Assembly: GCA_902785695.1 (NCBI GenBank)
Contig: CACZZQ010000008.1
Location: forward strand, 1 to 64,000
Direction: 5' to 3'
DNA: 64,000 nt
Source: an uncultured Prevotellaceae bacterium
GTDB lineage: Bacteria > Bacteroidota > Bacteroidia > Bacteroidales > Bacteroidaceae
This document shows positions 33,555 through 42,870 of the stretch, piece after piece. Numbering within the stretch: the first letter of the stretch is position 1; every line of letters starts with the position of its first letter. The notes under the pieces are model-generated. The model worked only from the letters and a program-made list of their open reading frames with translations, ran no database searches and was not told where the DNA came from. Position numbers and translations under genes: made by a program.

Positions 33555-35216
33555 ATGGAAACAATACCGAGTTTTAACAAGCTTATCCAGGACAGTATCA
33601 TCGCCAACTGGGATTTGGATGCTCTGACCGATTACAAGGGACAGACACTTCAATATCATGATGTCGCTCGAAAGATTGAGAAAGTACACATACTTTTTGA
33701 AAATTCCGGTGTAAAGAAAGGAGACAAGATTGCCCTCTGCGGCAGAAACAGCAGTCAGTGGGCTGTAGCATTCATCGCCACACTCACCTATGGAGCAATT
33801 GCTGTACCAATCCTACATGAGTTTATGCCAGAGCAGATTCACAATATCGTGAACCACTCGGATGCAAAACTGCTCTTTGCTGGCGATTACGTAGCAGGAT
33901 GTATTGATCCAGATGCAATGCCCGGATTGGAAGGCATCATACGTAGCACAGATTTCTCGCTCATCGTGTCACGATCAGAAAAACTCACGTATGCACGCGA
34001 AAACCTGAATGCCCTTTATGGACAGAAATACCCCAAATATTTCCGTCAAGAGCATATCAGCTACTATATTGAACAAAGTCCAGACGAGCTGGCATTGATT
34101 AATTATACCAGCGGAACAACAGGATTCTCGAAAGGCGTGATGATACCCTATCGTGCACTGTGGTCAAACTACGACTTTGCATGCAATGTACTGGGTACTA
34201 CCATCAAAAGGGGCGACAAGATCATCTCTATCCTCCCAATGGCTCATATGTATGGAATGGCATTTGAGTTTATCTTCGAATTCTTGCACGGCTGTCACGT
34301 ATACTATCTGAACCGCACACCATCACCCGCCATCATCGCACAGGCATTCGCAGAGGTCAAGCCAAGAATCATCATTGCCGTACCATTGGTTATCGAGAAG
34401 ATCATCCGCAAGAAGGTGTTCCCAAAGATTCAAAACAACCGTATGCGACTGCTCCTACAGATGCCTATCATATCATTGAAGGTTAGGGAAATGATTTGTC
34501 AGGAAGTGCTCAAAGCCTTTGGAGGAAACCTCTATGAAATCATCATCGGCGGTGCTGCATTTAATCAGGAAGTAGAGCAATTCATGCATCGCATCAACTT
34601 CCCTTACACCGTAGGCTACGGAGCTACAGAGTGCGCACCAATCATTTGCTACAGTGACTGGCACTCATTCGTTCCAGGTTCTTGCGGCAGGGCTGTGCTC
34701 CATATGCAAGTAAAGATTGACTCACCAGACCCCGAAAATATACCCGGAGAGATTCTTGCACGTGGACTCAACGTCATGCTGGGTTACTATAAAAACGAAG
34801 AAGCCACTGCAGAAACCATTGACAAGGACGGTTGGTATCACACTGGAGACCTTGGTACGATGGACAGCGAAGGCAACGTGTTTATTAACGGTCGCTCAAA
34901 GAATATGCTACTCGGCCCTAACGGACAAAACATTTATCCTGAGGAAATTGAAGACAAGCTCAACTCTATGGCAATGGTCGTTGAAAGCATTGTAGTGCAG
35001 CGCGACAACAAATTGATAGCACTGATACACCCAGATCTGGATGAAGCGAAAACACTTAATTTCACAAGGGAAGACTTGGAAGGTATCATGGAACAGAACC
35101 GTAACACACTGAACCAAATGCTACCTGCATACGAGAAAATTGCAGAAGTGGAAATCCACGAAGCAGAATTTGAAAAGACACCCAAAAAGAGCATCAAACG
35201 CTATCTATATAAATAG
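33555..35216 (+). CDS. AMP-forming acyl-CoA ligase (long-chain fatty acid type), copy 2
   Basis: The 553-residue paralogue shares most of its sequence with copy 1, including INYTSGTTGFSKGVM, VGYGATECAPI, YHTGDLGTMDSEGNVFINGR and the C-terminal KTPKKSIKRYLYK. Differences cluster in the substrate-pocket half (for example FVPGSCGRAVLHMQ against FVATSCGCPVDNME), so the two may differ in acyl preference. There is no separate promoter in the 25-bp gap, which contains a short repeat of the copy 1 3' end (ATCAAGCATA twice). Confidence 0.92.
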   Translation: METIPSFNKLIQDSIIANWDLDALTDYKGQTLQYHDVARKIEKVHILFENSGVKKGDKIALCGRNSSQWAVAFIATLTYGAIAVPILHEFMPEQIHNIVNHSDAKLLFAGDYVAGCIDPDAMPGLEGIIRSTDFSLIVSRSEKLTYARENLNALYGQKYPKYFRQEHISYYIEQSPDELALINYTSGTTGFSKGVMIPYRALWSNYDFACNVLGTTIKRGDKIISILPMAHMYGMAFEFIFEFLHGCHVYYLNRTPSPAIIAQAFAEVKPRIIIAVPLVIEKIIRKKVFPKIQNNRMRLLLQMPIISLKVREMICQEVLKAFGGNLYEIIIGGAAFNQEVEQFMHRINFPYTVGYGATECAPIICYSDWHSFVPGSCGRAVLHMQVKIDSPDPENIPGEILARGLNVMLGYYKNEEATAETIDKDGWYHTGDLGTMDSEGNVFINGRSKNMLLGPNGQNIYPEEIEDKLNSMAMVVESIVVQRDNKLIALIHPDLDEAKTLNFTREDLEGIMEQNRNTLNQMLPAYEKIAEVEIHEAEFEKTPKKSIKRYLYK

Positions 35217-35242
35217 AAACAAGATTTCACTGAATATTTTTG

Positions 35243-35304
35243 AATGTTTGCTTAAAAAGTTTGGTCATTTTAAACATAAATGACTAACTTTGCAAGCAAA
35301 CATT
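35243..35304. repeat. 11-bp inverted repeat bracketing a promoter
   Basis: AATGTTTGCTT at 35243-35253 and AAGCAAACATT at 35294-35304 are exact reverse complements. The 40 bp between them contains a complete promoter (35260-35292). Confidence 0.7.
35260..35292 (+). promoter_or_regulatory. Promoter of the 35340/35738 surface-protein operon
   Basis: TTTG (35260-35263), 21 bp, TAACTTTG (35285-35292), 47 bp before the ATG at 35340. Confidence 0.7.
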
Positions 35305-35339
35305 TATTTATTATTGATTAAACTATAAAACGAATTAAA

Positions 35340-35741
35340 ATGAGAAGACTATTTTTCATGGCGTTGATGATAACGGGTATGCTGAATATACATGCCTACG
35401 AATACCCCTATCTGGTATTACAGGATTCCAACGGGGGAACAACGACGGTAGCCGTCGATAACCTGGTAATCACAATAGTCAATGGGAATCTCGTTGCTAC
35501 TAATGATAACGGCTCACAGACTTTTTCACTCAAAGACCTCAACAAGATGTTCTTCACGCAACAGGCCGATCTGACTGGCATCACAAATACAGACACTTAT
35601 GACGATGTCGTAGAAATCTATACCACAGGAGGTGTAGCACTGGGCAAGTACGAAAACGAGAATACTGCAAAAGCCTCATTAAAGCCAGGACTCTATATCC
35701 TGAAGAGCAAGTCAAGAACCTACAAAATCGCAGTAAAATGA
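35340..35741 (+). CDS. Small secreted protein with porin-secretion-like C-terminal tail
   Basis: The 133-residue protein has a signal peptide (MRRLFFMALMITGMLNIHA) and a module of about 60 residues in which a strand with GGTTTVAVDNLVITIVNGNL is followed by SQTFSLKDLNKMFF. This is a small beta module often seen in Bacteroidota exported proteins. It ends with VEIYTTGGVALGKYEN, then LKPGLYILKSKSRTYKIAVK, which resembles a type IX secretion (Por) sorting tail. Its N-terminal module resembles the start of the next gene's product, and the two genes overlap by 4 bp. Confidence 0.75.
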   Translation: MRRLFFMALMITGMLNIHAYEYPYLVLQDSNGGTTTVAVDNLVITIVNGNLVATNDNGSQTFSLKDLNKMFFTQQADLTGITNTDTYDDVVEIYTTGGVALGKYENENTAKASLKPGLYILKSKSRTYKIAVK

Positions 35742-37930
35742 AAAGGATATACAACATACTTGCAGCCCTGATTCTGACAATAGCAGTACAGGCGCAGACA
35801 TTGAATGTCGTTACCAACGGTACCACCTATCAGTTCCCAGCCAGTCAGGCCGGCGAGATGAACTATTCGGATGGCACCACACTGTCAATCATGGGAAAGA
35901 TATTTACCGTCAGCGACATCACTAAGATGTACATAGATGGCACTGAAGTGAATAGCAACAAAGTAAATATCGTTTACGATGACACATCAGCCAATGTCTT
36001 CGTTGCAGGAAACATAGCATCTTATGTCAATGCTTCTGTCAGCGGTTCTCATGTCACCATCAGTCAAACCAATACAGAAGACATCGATGGAGACGAAATA
36101 ACCTATGTACTGAGCGGAGCATCAACCAACGGTTCGATGACACTCGACGGCAGTTATAAATGCACCGTTTCCCTGGCTGGCATTACGCTGACAAATCCCA
36201 ATGGCGCAGCTATCACCATCAACAACAAGAAGCGTATCCAGTTGAGCGTAAAGAAAGATACAGAAAACACACTGACCGACTGCTCCAACGGTTCACAAAA
36301 GGCGTGTATCTACAGCAAAGGCCAACTGCAACTGCAAGGCAACGGCACTCTTAACGTAACAGGCAATACGGCTCACGCTATTAAGAGCGGTGACTACATC
36401 AGCGTGAAAAACCTGACGCTCAATATCCTTTCCGCTGTCAAAGACGGTATCTCGTGCAACAAATACTTCCAGATGAAGAGTGGTAACGTAACCATCAAAG
36501 CTGTAGGTGATGACGGTATTCAGGCAGACCTTGAATCTGACAATGACACTACCGCAGAGACTGATGGCCATGAAGATGAGAACTCAGGTAACCTATACGT
36601 GGAAGACGGAACTTTAAGCATCACCATTCCAACAACAGCTGCTGGCGGCAAATGCCTAAAGGCTGAAGGATTGGCACGTATTGCTGGTGGTATGCTTACA
36701 TTAACTGCCAACGGCAAGGTGGATACCAGCGACAGCACTGACCCCTCATATACTGCTGCTATCAAGGGTACTAACGTCACCATTAATGAAGGCACCATAA
36801 CAATTCAAGTGGCAGGAGCAGCAGGACGAGGCATCTCTGCCGACAATACGATTACAACCAATGGTGGCACTATCACCATTACCAATAGCGGTGCTCCCAC
36901 TACTATCAGTAGCGACGTGAAGGGTGCTAAAGGACTAAAGGCTCTTAACATGGCTCTTAATGCCGGTATCATCAACATCACCATGAGCGGCAACGCATCT
37001 AAGGCCATCCGCTGTGGCGACGGCACCCAATCAACAAGTGGTGGAGGTGGAGGCTGGCCAGGTGGTGGCATGGGCGGCAGCACAAAATGGACGAATGTAA
37101 AGGGTACCTACACCCAAGGTCTTAGTGACGGCACCGGCCCTACCCTGACTATCCGTCAGAACGGTTCTACCTACAGTTCATCATCAGCTAAGGGCATCAA
37201 GGCTATCTGCGCCGTTACCATATATGGAGGTGAAACTGATGTCTATACCAAGTCCAGTGGTGGAGAAGGATTGGAGTCAAAGACAAGCGTCGATATTCAG
37301 GGCGGTAAGCACTACTTCCAGTGCTACGATGACTGCATCAACTCGGCAGGCAAGATATTCTTTAATGGTGGTGTCACAGTTTGTTACTCCAATGGAAATG
37401 ATGCCGTTGACTCTAACGCAGGCACTACTGGTGCTATCACCATTGGCAATGGCGTGGCTTTTGCTTACACAACGAAAGGAAGCCCCGAGGAAGGCTTTGA
37501 CTGCGATAACAACTCCTACATCCAAATCACCGGCACTGGCATCGGCATTAGTGCAGGTGGCAGTCAAGGTGGAGGCGGCGGTGGCGGTGGACGCCCTGGG
37601 CCTGGTGGTGGCGGTACCTCAAGCGGCAACACAATCTCGAATGCAAAACAGGGCTATGCCTTTGTTACGAGTTCTATCAGTTATAAAACAGGTACCTATT
37701 ACACACTTGCAGATGCGTCTGGTAATAATCTCGTGACCTATAGCTTTGCTGCGGCTTGCAGCAGTAGCTTAGCACTCATTACTGCGAAAGGAATGGTAAA
37801 AGGTTCTACCTATTCAGTTAAATCCAGTACTACAGAACCTACTGACGCTACAACAGCATGGCACGGACTCTATCTGGGTTCATCTCATAAGGGAACAACA
37901 AGCGTTGTGAATAATATTACAGCACAATAA
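35738..37930 (+). CDS. Carbohydrate-binding beta-helix surface protein (Cthe_2159/PF14262-like)
   Basis: The 730-residue protein has a signal peptide (MKRIYNILAALILTIAVQAQ). A short module follows (TYQFPASQAGEMNYSDGTTL, then FTVSDITKMYIDG), like that in the upstream protein. Most of the rest is a repetitive parallel beta-helix: YVLSGASTNGSMTLDG, GNGTLNVTGNTAHAIKSGD, VKDGISCNKYFQMKSGNVTI, DDGIQADLE. This pattern is typical of the carbohydrate-binding family PF14262, whose founding member binds polygalacturonate. Two Gly-rich linkers (about residues 432-448 and 607-628) break it up. It may bind pectin or another glycan. A terminator follows. Confidence 0.8.
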   Translation: MKRIYNILAALILTIAVQAQTLNVVTNGTTYQFPASQAGEMNYSDGTTLSIMGKIFTVSDITKMYIDGTEVNSNKVNIVYDDTSANVFVAGNIASYVNASVSGSHVTISQTNTEDIDGDEITYVLSGASTNGSMTLDGSYKCTVSLAGITLTNPNGAAITINNKKRIQLSVKKDTENTLTDCSNGSQKACIYSKGQLQLQGNGTLNVTGNTAHAIKSGDYISVKNLTLNILSAVKDGISCNKYFQMKSGNVTIKAVGDDGIQADLESDNDTTAETDGHEDENSGNLYVEDGTLSITIPTTAAGGKCLKAEGLARIAGGMLTLTANGKVDTSDSTDPSYTAAIKGTNVTINEGTITIQVAGAAGRGISADNTITTNGGTITITNSGAPTTISSDVKGAKGLKALNMALNAGIINITMSGNASKAIRCGDGTQSTSGGGGGWPGGGMGGSTKWTNVKGTYTQGLSDGTGPTLTIRQNGSTYSSSSAKGIKAICAVTIYGGETDVYTKSSGGEGLESKTSVDIQGGKHYFQCYDDCINSAGKIFFNGGVTVCYSNGNDAVDSNAGTTGAITIGNGVAFAYTTKGSPEEGFDCDNNSYIQITGTGIGISAGGSQGGGGGGGGRPGPGGGGTSSGNTISNAKQGYAFVTSSISYKTGTYYTLADASGNNLVTYSFAAACSSSLALITAKGMVKGSTYSVKSSTTEPTDATTAWHGLYLGSSHKGTTSVVNNITAQ

Positions 37931-37950
37931 AACAAATTCAACTACTACGT

Positions 37951-37991
37951 AAAAGGCTCTGCATCTTGACAACAGATACAGAGCCTTTTTT
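37951..37991 (+). terminator. Strong terminator after the beta-helix gene, probably bidirectional
   Basis: AAAAGGCTCTG and CAGAGCCTTTT pair over 11 bp, followed by more T on the plus strand. The complementary A-run makes it work for the convergent Crp-type gene too. Confidence 0.88.
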
Positions 37992-38006
37992 GAGTATATT
38001 ATAAAA

Positions 38007-38606
38007 TTACGAGTTCATAAGTACTGCGGTTCGTACACGACTTAATGTCTCTGGAGTCATCTGTAGATAACTGGCAATATAGACTAAAGGAGCACGCAAT
38101 ACCAACTGGGGAGCATTCTTCACCAACTTCTGATATCGGTCGGGAGCGCTCTCAAAACGCAACATATCAGCACGTTGCTGACTGATAATCAATGATTCTT
38201 CCAATATCTTACGATACAGGATTTGAATATTAACACTTCGCATAGCAACCGCTTCCAGTTCTTTCTTTGGCAAAGCGTAAATGATAGTAGGTTCAACAGC
38301 TTGAATAACCTGAGTCGAAGGCTTCTCTTGGAAAAGACTTTCAATACTCATCATCACGGTATTCTCCGTGGCCATATACTCTGTCACTTCCTTACCATTC
38401 TTATAATAGAATTGCCGCGCCAACCCCTTGACAATCCAAAATATCTGTTTGCATATTTCACCTTCACCAAGAATCATCTCGTTCTTGGCAAACTTCATAG
38501 GCACGAGAACACTCTCCAAGATGTCCAGTTCATCATGCGTCATCGTACTATATCTGCGGGCCAGTTCGCGGGCCACATCGCGTGAGGTTAAACTTAGGTT
38601 CAGCAT
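38007..38606 (-). CDS. Crp/Fnr-family transcriptional regulator
   Basis: The 199-residue protein has a cyclic-nucleotide-binding-like domain (residues about 30-120: FAKNEMILGEGEICKQIFWIVKG, then EYMATENTVMMSIESLF) and a C-terminal helix-turn-helix (LVYIASYLQMTPETLSRVR). There are no FNR-type cysteine clusters. The effector is unknown. It lies between the surface-protein operon and lepA and has no clear TAnnTTTG box. Confidence 0.9.
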   Translation of the reverse strand: MLNLSLTSRDVARELARRYSTMTHDELDILESVLVPMKFAKNEMILGEGEICKQIFWIVKGLARQFYYKNGKEVTEYMATENTVMMSIESLFQEKPSTQVIQAVEPTIIYALPKKELEAVAMRSVNIQILYRKILEESLIISQQRADMLRFESAPDRYQKLVKNAPQLVLRAPLVYIASYLQMTPETLSRVRTAVLMNS

Positions 38607-38637
38607 ATTAGTTGCTTTATTACGTTAGTAGATATAA

Positions 38638-40419
38638 TTAATCAAGTTTCAGCACAGCCAGGAAAGCTTTCTGAGGCACTTCTACATTTCCTATCTGCTT
38701 CATGCGCTTCTTTCCTCGTTTCTGTTTCTCCAACAGTTTACGTTTACGGCTCACGTCACCGCCATAACATTTTGCCAACACATCCTTTCGTACTTGTTTC
38801 ACTGTTTCTCGTGCAATAATCTTAGCACCAATAGCAGCCTGAATGGCAATATCGAACTGCTGACGGGGTATCAGTTCCTTCAGCTTTTCACACATACGGC
38901 GGCCAAAGGTCACAGCATTGTCCTGATGGGTCAGCGTTGAGAGTGCGTCAACCGGTTCTCCATTCAACAAGATATCCAGTTTTACCAACTTAGAAGGACG
39001 GAAAGAATCAATATGATAATCGAACGAGGCATATCCCTTCGAGATGCTCTTCAACTTATCGTAGAAATCAATGACAATTTCACCCAAAGGCAGCATGAAG
39101 CGAAGTTCTACACGGTTTCCGCTAACATATTGTTGGTCAATAAGTTCGCCTCGCTTATCGAGACAAAGCGTCATAATGGGACCTATAAAGTCAGCAGAAG
39201 TGATAATGCTTGCACGGATATAGGGTTCCTCAATATGGTCAATCATCGTCTGATCAGGTAATCCTGACGGGTTGTGTACTTCTTTCACTTCACCCTGTTT
39301 CGTATAGCACATATAGCTTACATTAGGCACAGTGGTGATAACATCCATATCAAACTCACGATCCAATCGCTCTTGCACGATCTCCATGTGGAGCAGACCC
39401 AAGAAACCACAACGGAAGCCAAAGCCCAAAGCCACAGAAGACTCTGGCTGGAATGTAAGGGATGCGTCGTTCAATTGCAACTTTTCTAACGAAGCTCTCA
39501 GATTCTCATAGTCAGTGGGATCAATGGGATAGACACCGGCAAACACCATAGGCTTGACTTCCTGAAAGCCTTCAATAGCTTTGTCGCAGGGATTGCTAAC
39601 ATGTGTTATCGTATCGCCTACTTTAACCTCTTTTGAGTTCTTGATACCACTGATAATATAGCCAACATCACCCGTACGTAGTTCCTTGCGGGGAATCATG
39701 TCCATCTTCAGTACGCCTACCTCGTCAGCCTCATACTCCATGCCTGTATTGAAGAACTTCACCTTGTCACCCTTGTGAATAACACCGTTAGTGATTTTGA
39801 AATAGGCAATAATACCACGGAAGGAATTAAAAACAGAATCGAAAATAAGTGCCTGTAAAGGAGCATCTTCATCACCTTTAGGATGAGGTATACGGTCAAC
39901 AACGGCGTTTAATATATCATCAACACCTTCGCCCGTCTTGCCTGATGCACGTATGATATCGGCAGGGTCGCAACCTATCAAGTCAACAATCTCATCCTCA
40001 ACCTCATCAGGCATCGCACTGGGCATATCTATCTTATTAATAACTGGGATTATCTCCAAATTATTGTCGATAGCCATATAGAGATTTGAAATAGTTTGAG
40101 CCTGAACGCCCTGAGTAGCATCTACCACCAGCAGAGCACCCTCGCAAGCAGCAATACTGCGCGATACCTCGTATGAAAAGTCAACATGTCCTGGAGTATC
40201 AATCAGATTCAGGATATACTTTTCGCCATCCTTTTCGTATTCCATCTGAATGGCGTGACTCTTAATGGTAATACCACGTTCACGCTCCAAATCCATATCG
40301 TCAAGCATCTGTCCCTCAGTCACTTGTATGGTATTTGTGCGCTCAAGAAGCCTATCGGCAAGGGTTGACTTTCCGTGATCTATATGTGCAATGATACAGA
40401 AATTTCTGATATTTTTCAT
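38638..40419 (-). CDS. lepA: Elongation factor 4 (LepA)
   Basis: The ATG at 40419 ([20 protein letters not shown]) gives 593 residues, the usual length; an upstream in-frame ATG lies beyond the promoter. GTPase motifs: [23 protein letters not shown] and NKID. EF-G-like domains follow and then the EF4-specific C-terminal domain ending [26 protein letters not shown]4 acts on stalled ribosomes. Confidence 0.98.
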   Translation of the reverse strand: MKNIRNFCIIAHIDHGKSTLADRLLERTNTIQVTEGQMLDDMDLERERGITIKSHAIQMEYEKDGEKYILNLIDTPGHVDFSYEVSRSIAACEGALLVVDATQGVQAQTISNLYMAIDNNLEIIPVINKIDMPSAMPDEVEDEIVDLIGCDPADIIRASGKTGEGVDDILNAVVDRIPHPKGDEDAPLQALIFDSVFNSFRGIIAYFKITNGVIHKGDKVKFFNTGMEYEADEVGVLKMDMIPRKELRTGDVGYIISGIKNSKEVKVGDTITHVSNPCDKAIEGFQEVKPMVFAGVYPIDPTDYENLRASLEKLQLNDASLTFQPESSVALGFGFRCGFLGLLHMEIVQERLDREFDMDVITTVPNVSYMCYTKQGEVKEVHNPSGLPDQTMIDHIEEPYIRASIITSADFIGPIMTLCLDKRGELIDQQYVSGNRVELRFMLPLGEIVIDFYDKLKSISKGYASFDYHIDSFRPSKLVKLDILLNGEPVDALSTLTHQDNAVTFGRRMCEKLKELIPRQQFDIAIQAAIGAKIIARETVKQVRKDVLAKCYGGDVSRKRKLLEKQKRGKKRMKQIGNVEVPQKAFLAVLKLD

Positions 40420-40443
40420 CTGTGTATACGTCTCTTTTCGCTG

Positions 40444-40451
40444 CAAAGATA
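40444..40451 (-). promoter_or_regulatory. lepA -7 box
   Basis: TATCTTTG on the minus strand lies 24 bp before the ATG at 40419. Confidence 0.6.
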
Positions 40452-40526
40452 GTGATTTTTTTGCGAAAAAACAAAACATATATTACTTTTTAGTGGTTTA
40501 CATCCATAATTGGATATACCTTAACA

Positions 40527-41423
40527 CTATTTCGGTTCTACATGCACAGCTATGTGGGTATCATTACCGTACTGGCCTTTCAGCAACTCCTCTACTTCCG
40601 AAGCCTTATCATGAGCTTCATTAAGAGTGATATTACCATCCACAAGGATATGTAATTCTATGGCATAATGATTGCCAATTCTACGGGTACGTAGGTCATG
40701 AGGTTCAGCAACACCTGGAACAGAAGCAGCCAGACGCGTTATCTCTGCCTCTATGTCATCTGGAAGTGACTGTTCCATTAAGTCACCAATGCCACGATAC
40801 AGTAATTCGATACTGACTTTTGTGATAAAAAAGCCTACAATGACAGATGCAACCGGGTCAAGTACCGTCCATCGTTGTCCTAAGACAATAGCACCACAAA
40901 TGCCTATCGCTGTTCCTACAGATGACATTGCATCGCTACGATGATGCCAAGCATTTGCCTCAACAGCTTGTGAATTTAGTTGACGAGCTTTGAGCATAGA
41001 ATAACGGAATACGGCCTCCTTCAATATAATTGAAATCAGGGCAGCCCAAAGTGCCAATAATTCAGGAGCTGGCAATTGTTCCCCACCAATCCACGCAACG
41101 ATTTTGATAATACCGCTATACACTATACCTATAGCCACAAGCAACAATGCAAAACCGATAATGGTCATTGCTAATGTTTCAAACTTCCCATGACCATAGT
41201 CGTGAGACTTATCCTTTGGTTTACCACTGATATGAATAAACACTACAACAATGACATCTGTCAAGAAATCGCTAAGCGAATGGACAGCATCGGCTATCAT
41301 TGCTGCACTATTCCCTAAGAAGCCTGCCACAAACTTGAAGACAAGGAGTATCACGTTTACTACTCCTCCTACAAAGGTAACTCTATAAATTTGTTTTTGA
41401 CGTTGTTTGTTTATCTGTTCCAT
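40527..41423 (-). CDS. Cation diffusion facilitator (CDF) metal transporter
   Basis: The ATG at 41423 (MEQINKQRQKQIYR) gives 298 residues. The family signature is seen in GNSAAMIADAVHSLSDFLTD (H-x-x-x-D metal site in helix 2) and KSHDYGHGKFETLA after helix 3; the second site HHRSDAMSS is in helix 5. A C-terminal cytoplasmic domain (about residues 215-298) ends in HIAVHVEPK. It exports Zn or other divalent cations in exchange for protons; the metal cannot be assigned. The only promoter-like box is six bases from the ATG. Confidence 0.93.
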   Translation of the reverse strand: MEQINKQRQKQIYRVTFVGGVVNVILLVFKFVAGFLGNSAAMIADAVHSLSDFLTDVIVVVFIHISGKPKDKSHDYGHGKFETLAMTIIGFALLLVAIGIVYSGIIKIVAWIGGEQLPAPELLALWAALISIILKEAVFRYSMLKARQLNSQAVEANAWHHRSDAMSSVGTAIGICGAIVLGQRWTVLDPVASVIVGFFITKVSIELLYRGIGDLMEQSLPDDIEAEITRLAASVPGVAEPHDLRTRRIGNHYAIELHILVDGNITLNEAHDKASEVEELLKGQYGNDTHIAVHVEPK

Positions 41424-41428
41424 AGCCG

Positions 41429-41436
41429 CAAAAGTA
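41429..41436 (-). promoter_or_regulatory. Possible CDF -7 box, very close to the start codon
   Basis: TACTTTTG on the minus strand ends 5 bp before the ATG at 41423, which would give a nearly leaderless mRNA if it is used. Confidence 0.4.
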
Positions 41437-41498
41437 CAAATTGTTGAAGATAACACCAAATTTTTGGATGTAAGTTTACATTTTTGCTGTAATTTTTT

Positions 41499-41506
41499 TA
41501 TCTTTG
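41499..41506 (+). promoter_or_regulatory. Lipoprotein gene -7 box
   Basis: TATCTTTG lies 16 bp before the ATG at 41523. Confidence 0.55.
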
Positions 41507-41522
41507 CATCAAAATTAATAAG

Positions 41523-41942
41523 ATGCCGCATATGATAAAAAAATTATTTATACTGGCTATAACAGCTTTCATTCTTGTTTCATGCCAAGAATCACTTGAG
41601 GAACGAGCTGCACGCGAGGCTCGTGAGGTCACTGAAGAAAAATGTCCAATGCCAGTTGGCAACAATATGTATCTGGACAGTATTGTCTTTGATATTACTT
41701 CTTTAACACAGACTCAGTACTTCCGCTTTATTGGCGACACAGATAACGACAGTATGGTAGTTGCGATGAGAGACACCGATTTAAAAGGTGCACTGATTCT
41801 TGAATTGAAAAACACCACCACATACAAAACCTTGATGAAACGGGGGGTTAATTTCCGCTATGTTTACCGTTCTACAAAAGACCGAAAAAAAACATACTTT
41901 GATTTTATAATCACTAAAGCTGATTATGGGCAATCAAAATAG
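41523..41942 (+). CDS. Small lipoprotein of unknown function
   Basis: The product is 139 residues; the ATG at 41532 (MIKKLFILAI) is an equally good start. A lipobox (ILVSC) follows a short hydrophobic stretch, and QESLEERAAREAREV right after it is helical and charged. The remainder has no recognised family. A 22-bp repeat array follows the gene. Confidence 0.75.
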   Translation: MPHMIKKLFILAITAFILVSCQESLEERAAREAREVTEEKCPMPVGNNMYLDSIVFDITSLTQTQYFRFIGDTDNDSMVVAMRDTDLKGALILELKNTTTYKTLMKRGVNFRYVYRSTKDRKKTYFDFIITKADYGQSK

Positions 41943-41983
41943 AAAATGAACATACTGTGCGTCCAAGATGTATGCAGTATGCT

Positions 41984-42066
41984 TTGAAAATGCGTTTTCT
42001 ACAGCAGAAAACGATGTTTTCCACAAAGGAAAATACTATTTTCTAAGCCAGAAAACGATATTTTCC
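41984..42066 (+). repeat. Array of four 22-bp units on the same palindrome as upstream of pyrB (locus B)
   Basis: Units begin at 41984, 42006, 42028 and 42050, exactly 22 bp apart. The second is AGAAAACGATGTTTTCC. The third is GGAAAATACTATTTTCT, where both bases of one inner pair have changed together (C-G to T-A), keeping the palindrome. A fifth weak unit (GAACAATGGTTC) follows at 42072. It lies in the convergent gap before yebC. Confidence 0.85.
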
Positions 42067-42141
42067 ACGTCGAACAATGGTTCTGATAGGTGATAAAACA
42101 AAATTGAGGTGCCAAATTTGGCACCTCAAAACAATCAATCT

Positions 42142-42870
42142 TTACTCCTCAGGCTTCATATTGGTGTAAACGGTCTGCACGTCATCGAAGTCCTCGAGCT
42201 TCTCAACCATCTTGTCGATAGTCTCGCGTTCCTCGGGTGTAACGTCCTTCAAATCGTTAGGAATACGAGTAAACTCTGCACCAGTTACCTCGAAGCCATT
42301 CTCTTCCAAGTGCTTCTGGATGGCACTGAAAGAAGAAGGATCGCCATAGATGGTGATGCTGTTCTCTTCCTCATCCTCATCAAACTCATCGTCCACACCA
42401 TAGTCAATCAAGTCAAGAATCATCTCGTCCATATCCAATCCGTCCTTCTTCTTGAAGGTGAACACAGACTTGTGATCGAAGAGGAAGCTCAGAGAGCCCT
42501 GAGTACCCAGGTTACCATTGAACTTGTTGAACACCGACCGAACGTCACCCACAGTACGGGTGGTGTTATCGGTCAGCGTCTCCACGAAGATGGCAACACC
42601 GTGAGGGCCATATCCCTCGTAGGTTACCTCCTTATAATCACTTTGATCCTTACCCATTGCGTTCTTGATAGCACGCTCGATGTTATCCTTCGGCATATTC
42701 TCACGCTTTGCATTGGCGATGCAAGCACGCAGTGCGGGGTTGTTCTCGGGCTCAGGACCACCAGCCTTCACGGCGATGGCAATCTGCTTTCCGATCTTTG
42801 TAAATGTCTTGGCCATGTGGCCCCATCTCTTCAGCTTTGTAGCTTTACGATATTCAAATGCTCTTCCCAT
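42142..42870 (-). CDS. yebC: YebC/PmpR-family protein
   Basis: The 242-residue protein matches the family: MGRAFEYRKATKLKRWGHMAK at the N-terminus (family norm AGHSKWxxIKH), KRENMPKDNIERAIK, YEGYGPHGVAIFVETLTDN and a C-terminal domain ending in YTNMKPEE. YebC proteins act as transcriptional regulators and, in recent work, as ribosome-associated factors that ease translation of polyproline. The ATG abuts a REP-like element, so its upstream region is made of repeat DNA. It follows pheT on the same strand. Confidence 0.93.
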   Translation of the reverse strand: MGRAFEYRKATKLKRWGHMAKTFTKIGKQIAIAVKAGGPEPENNPALRACIANAKRENMPKDNIERAIKNAMGKDQSDYKEVTYEGYGPHGVAIFVETLTDNTTRTVGDVRSVFNKFNGNLGTQGSLSFLFDHKSVFTFKKKDGLDMDEMILDLIDYGVDDEFDEDEEENSITIYGDPSSFSAIQKHLEENGFEVTGAEFTRIPNDLKDVTPEERETIDKMVEKLEDFDDVQTVYTNMKPEE

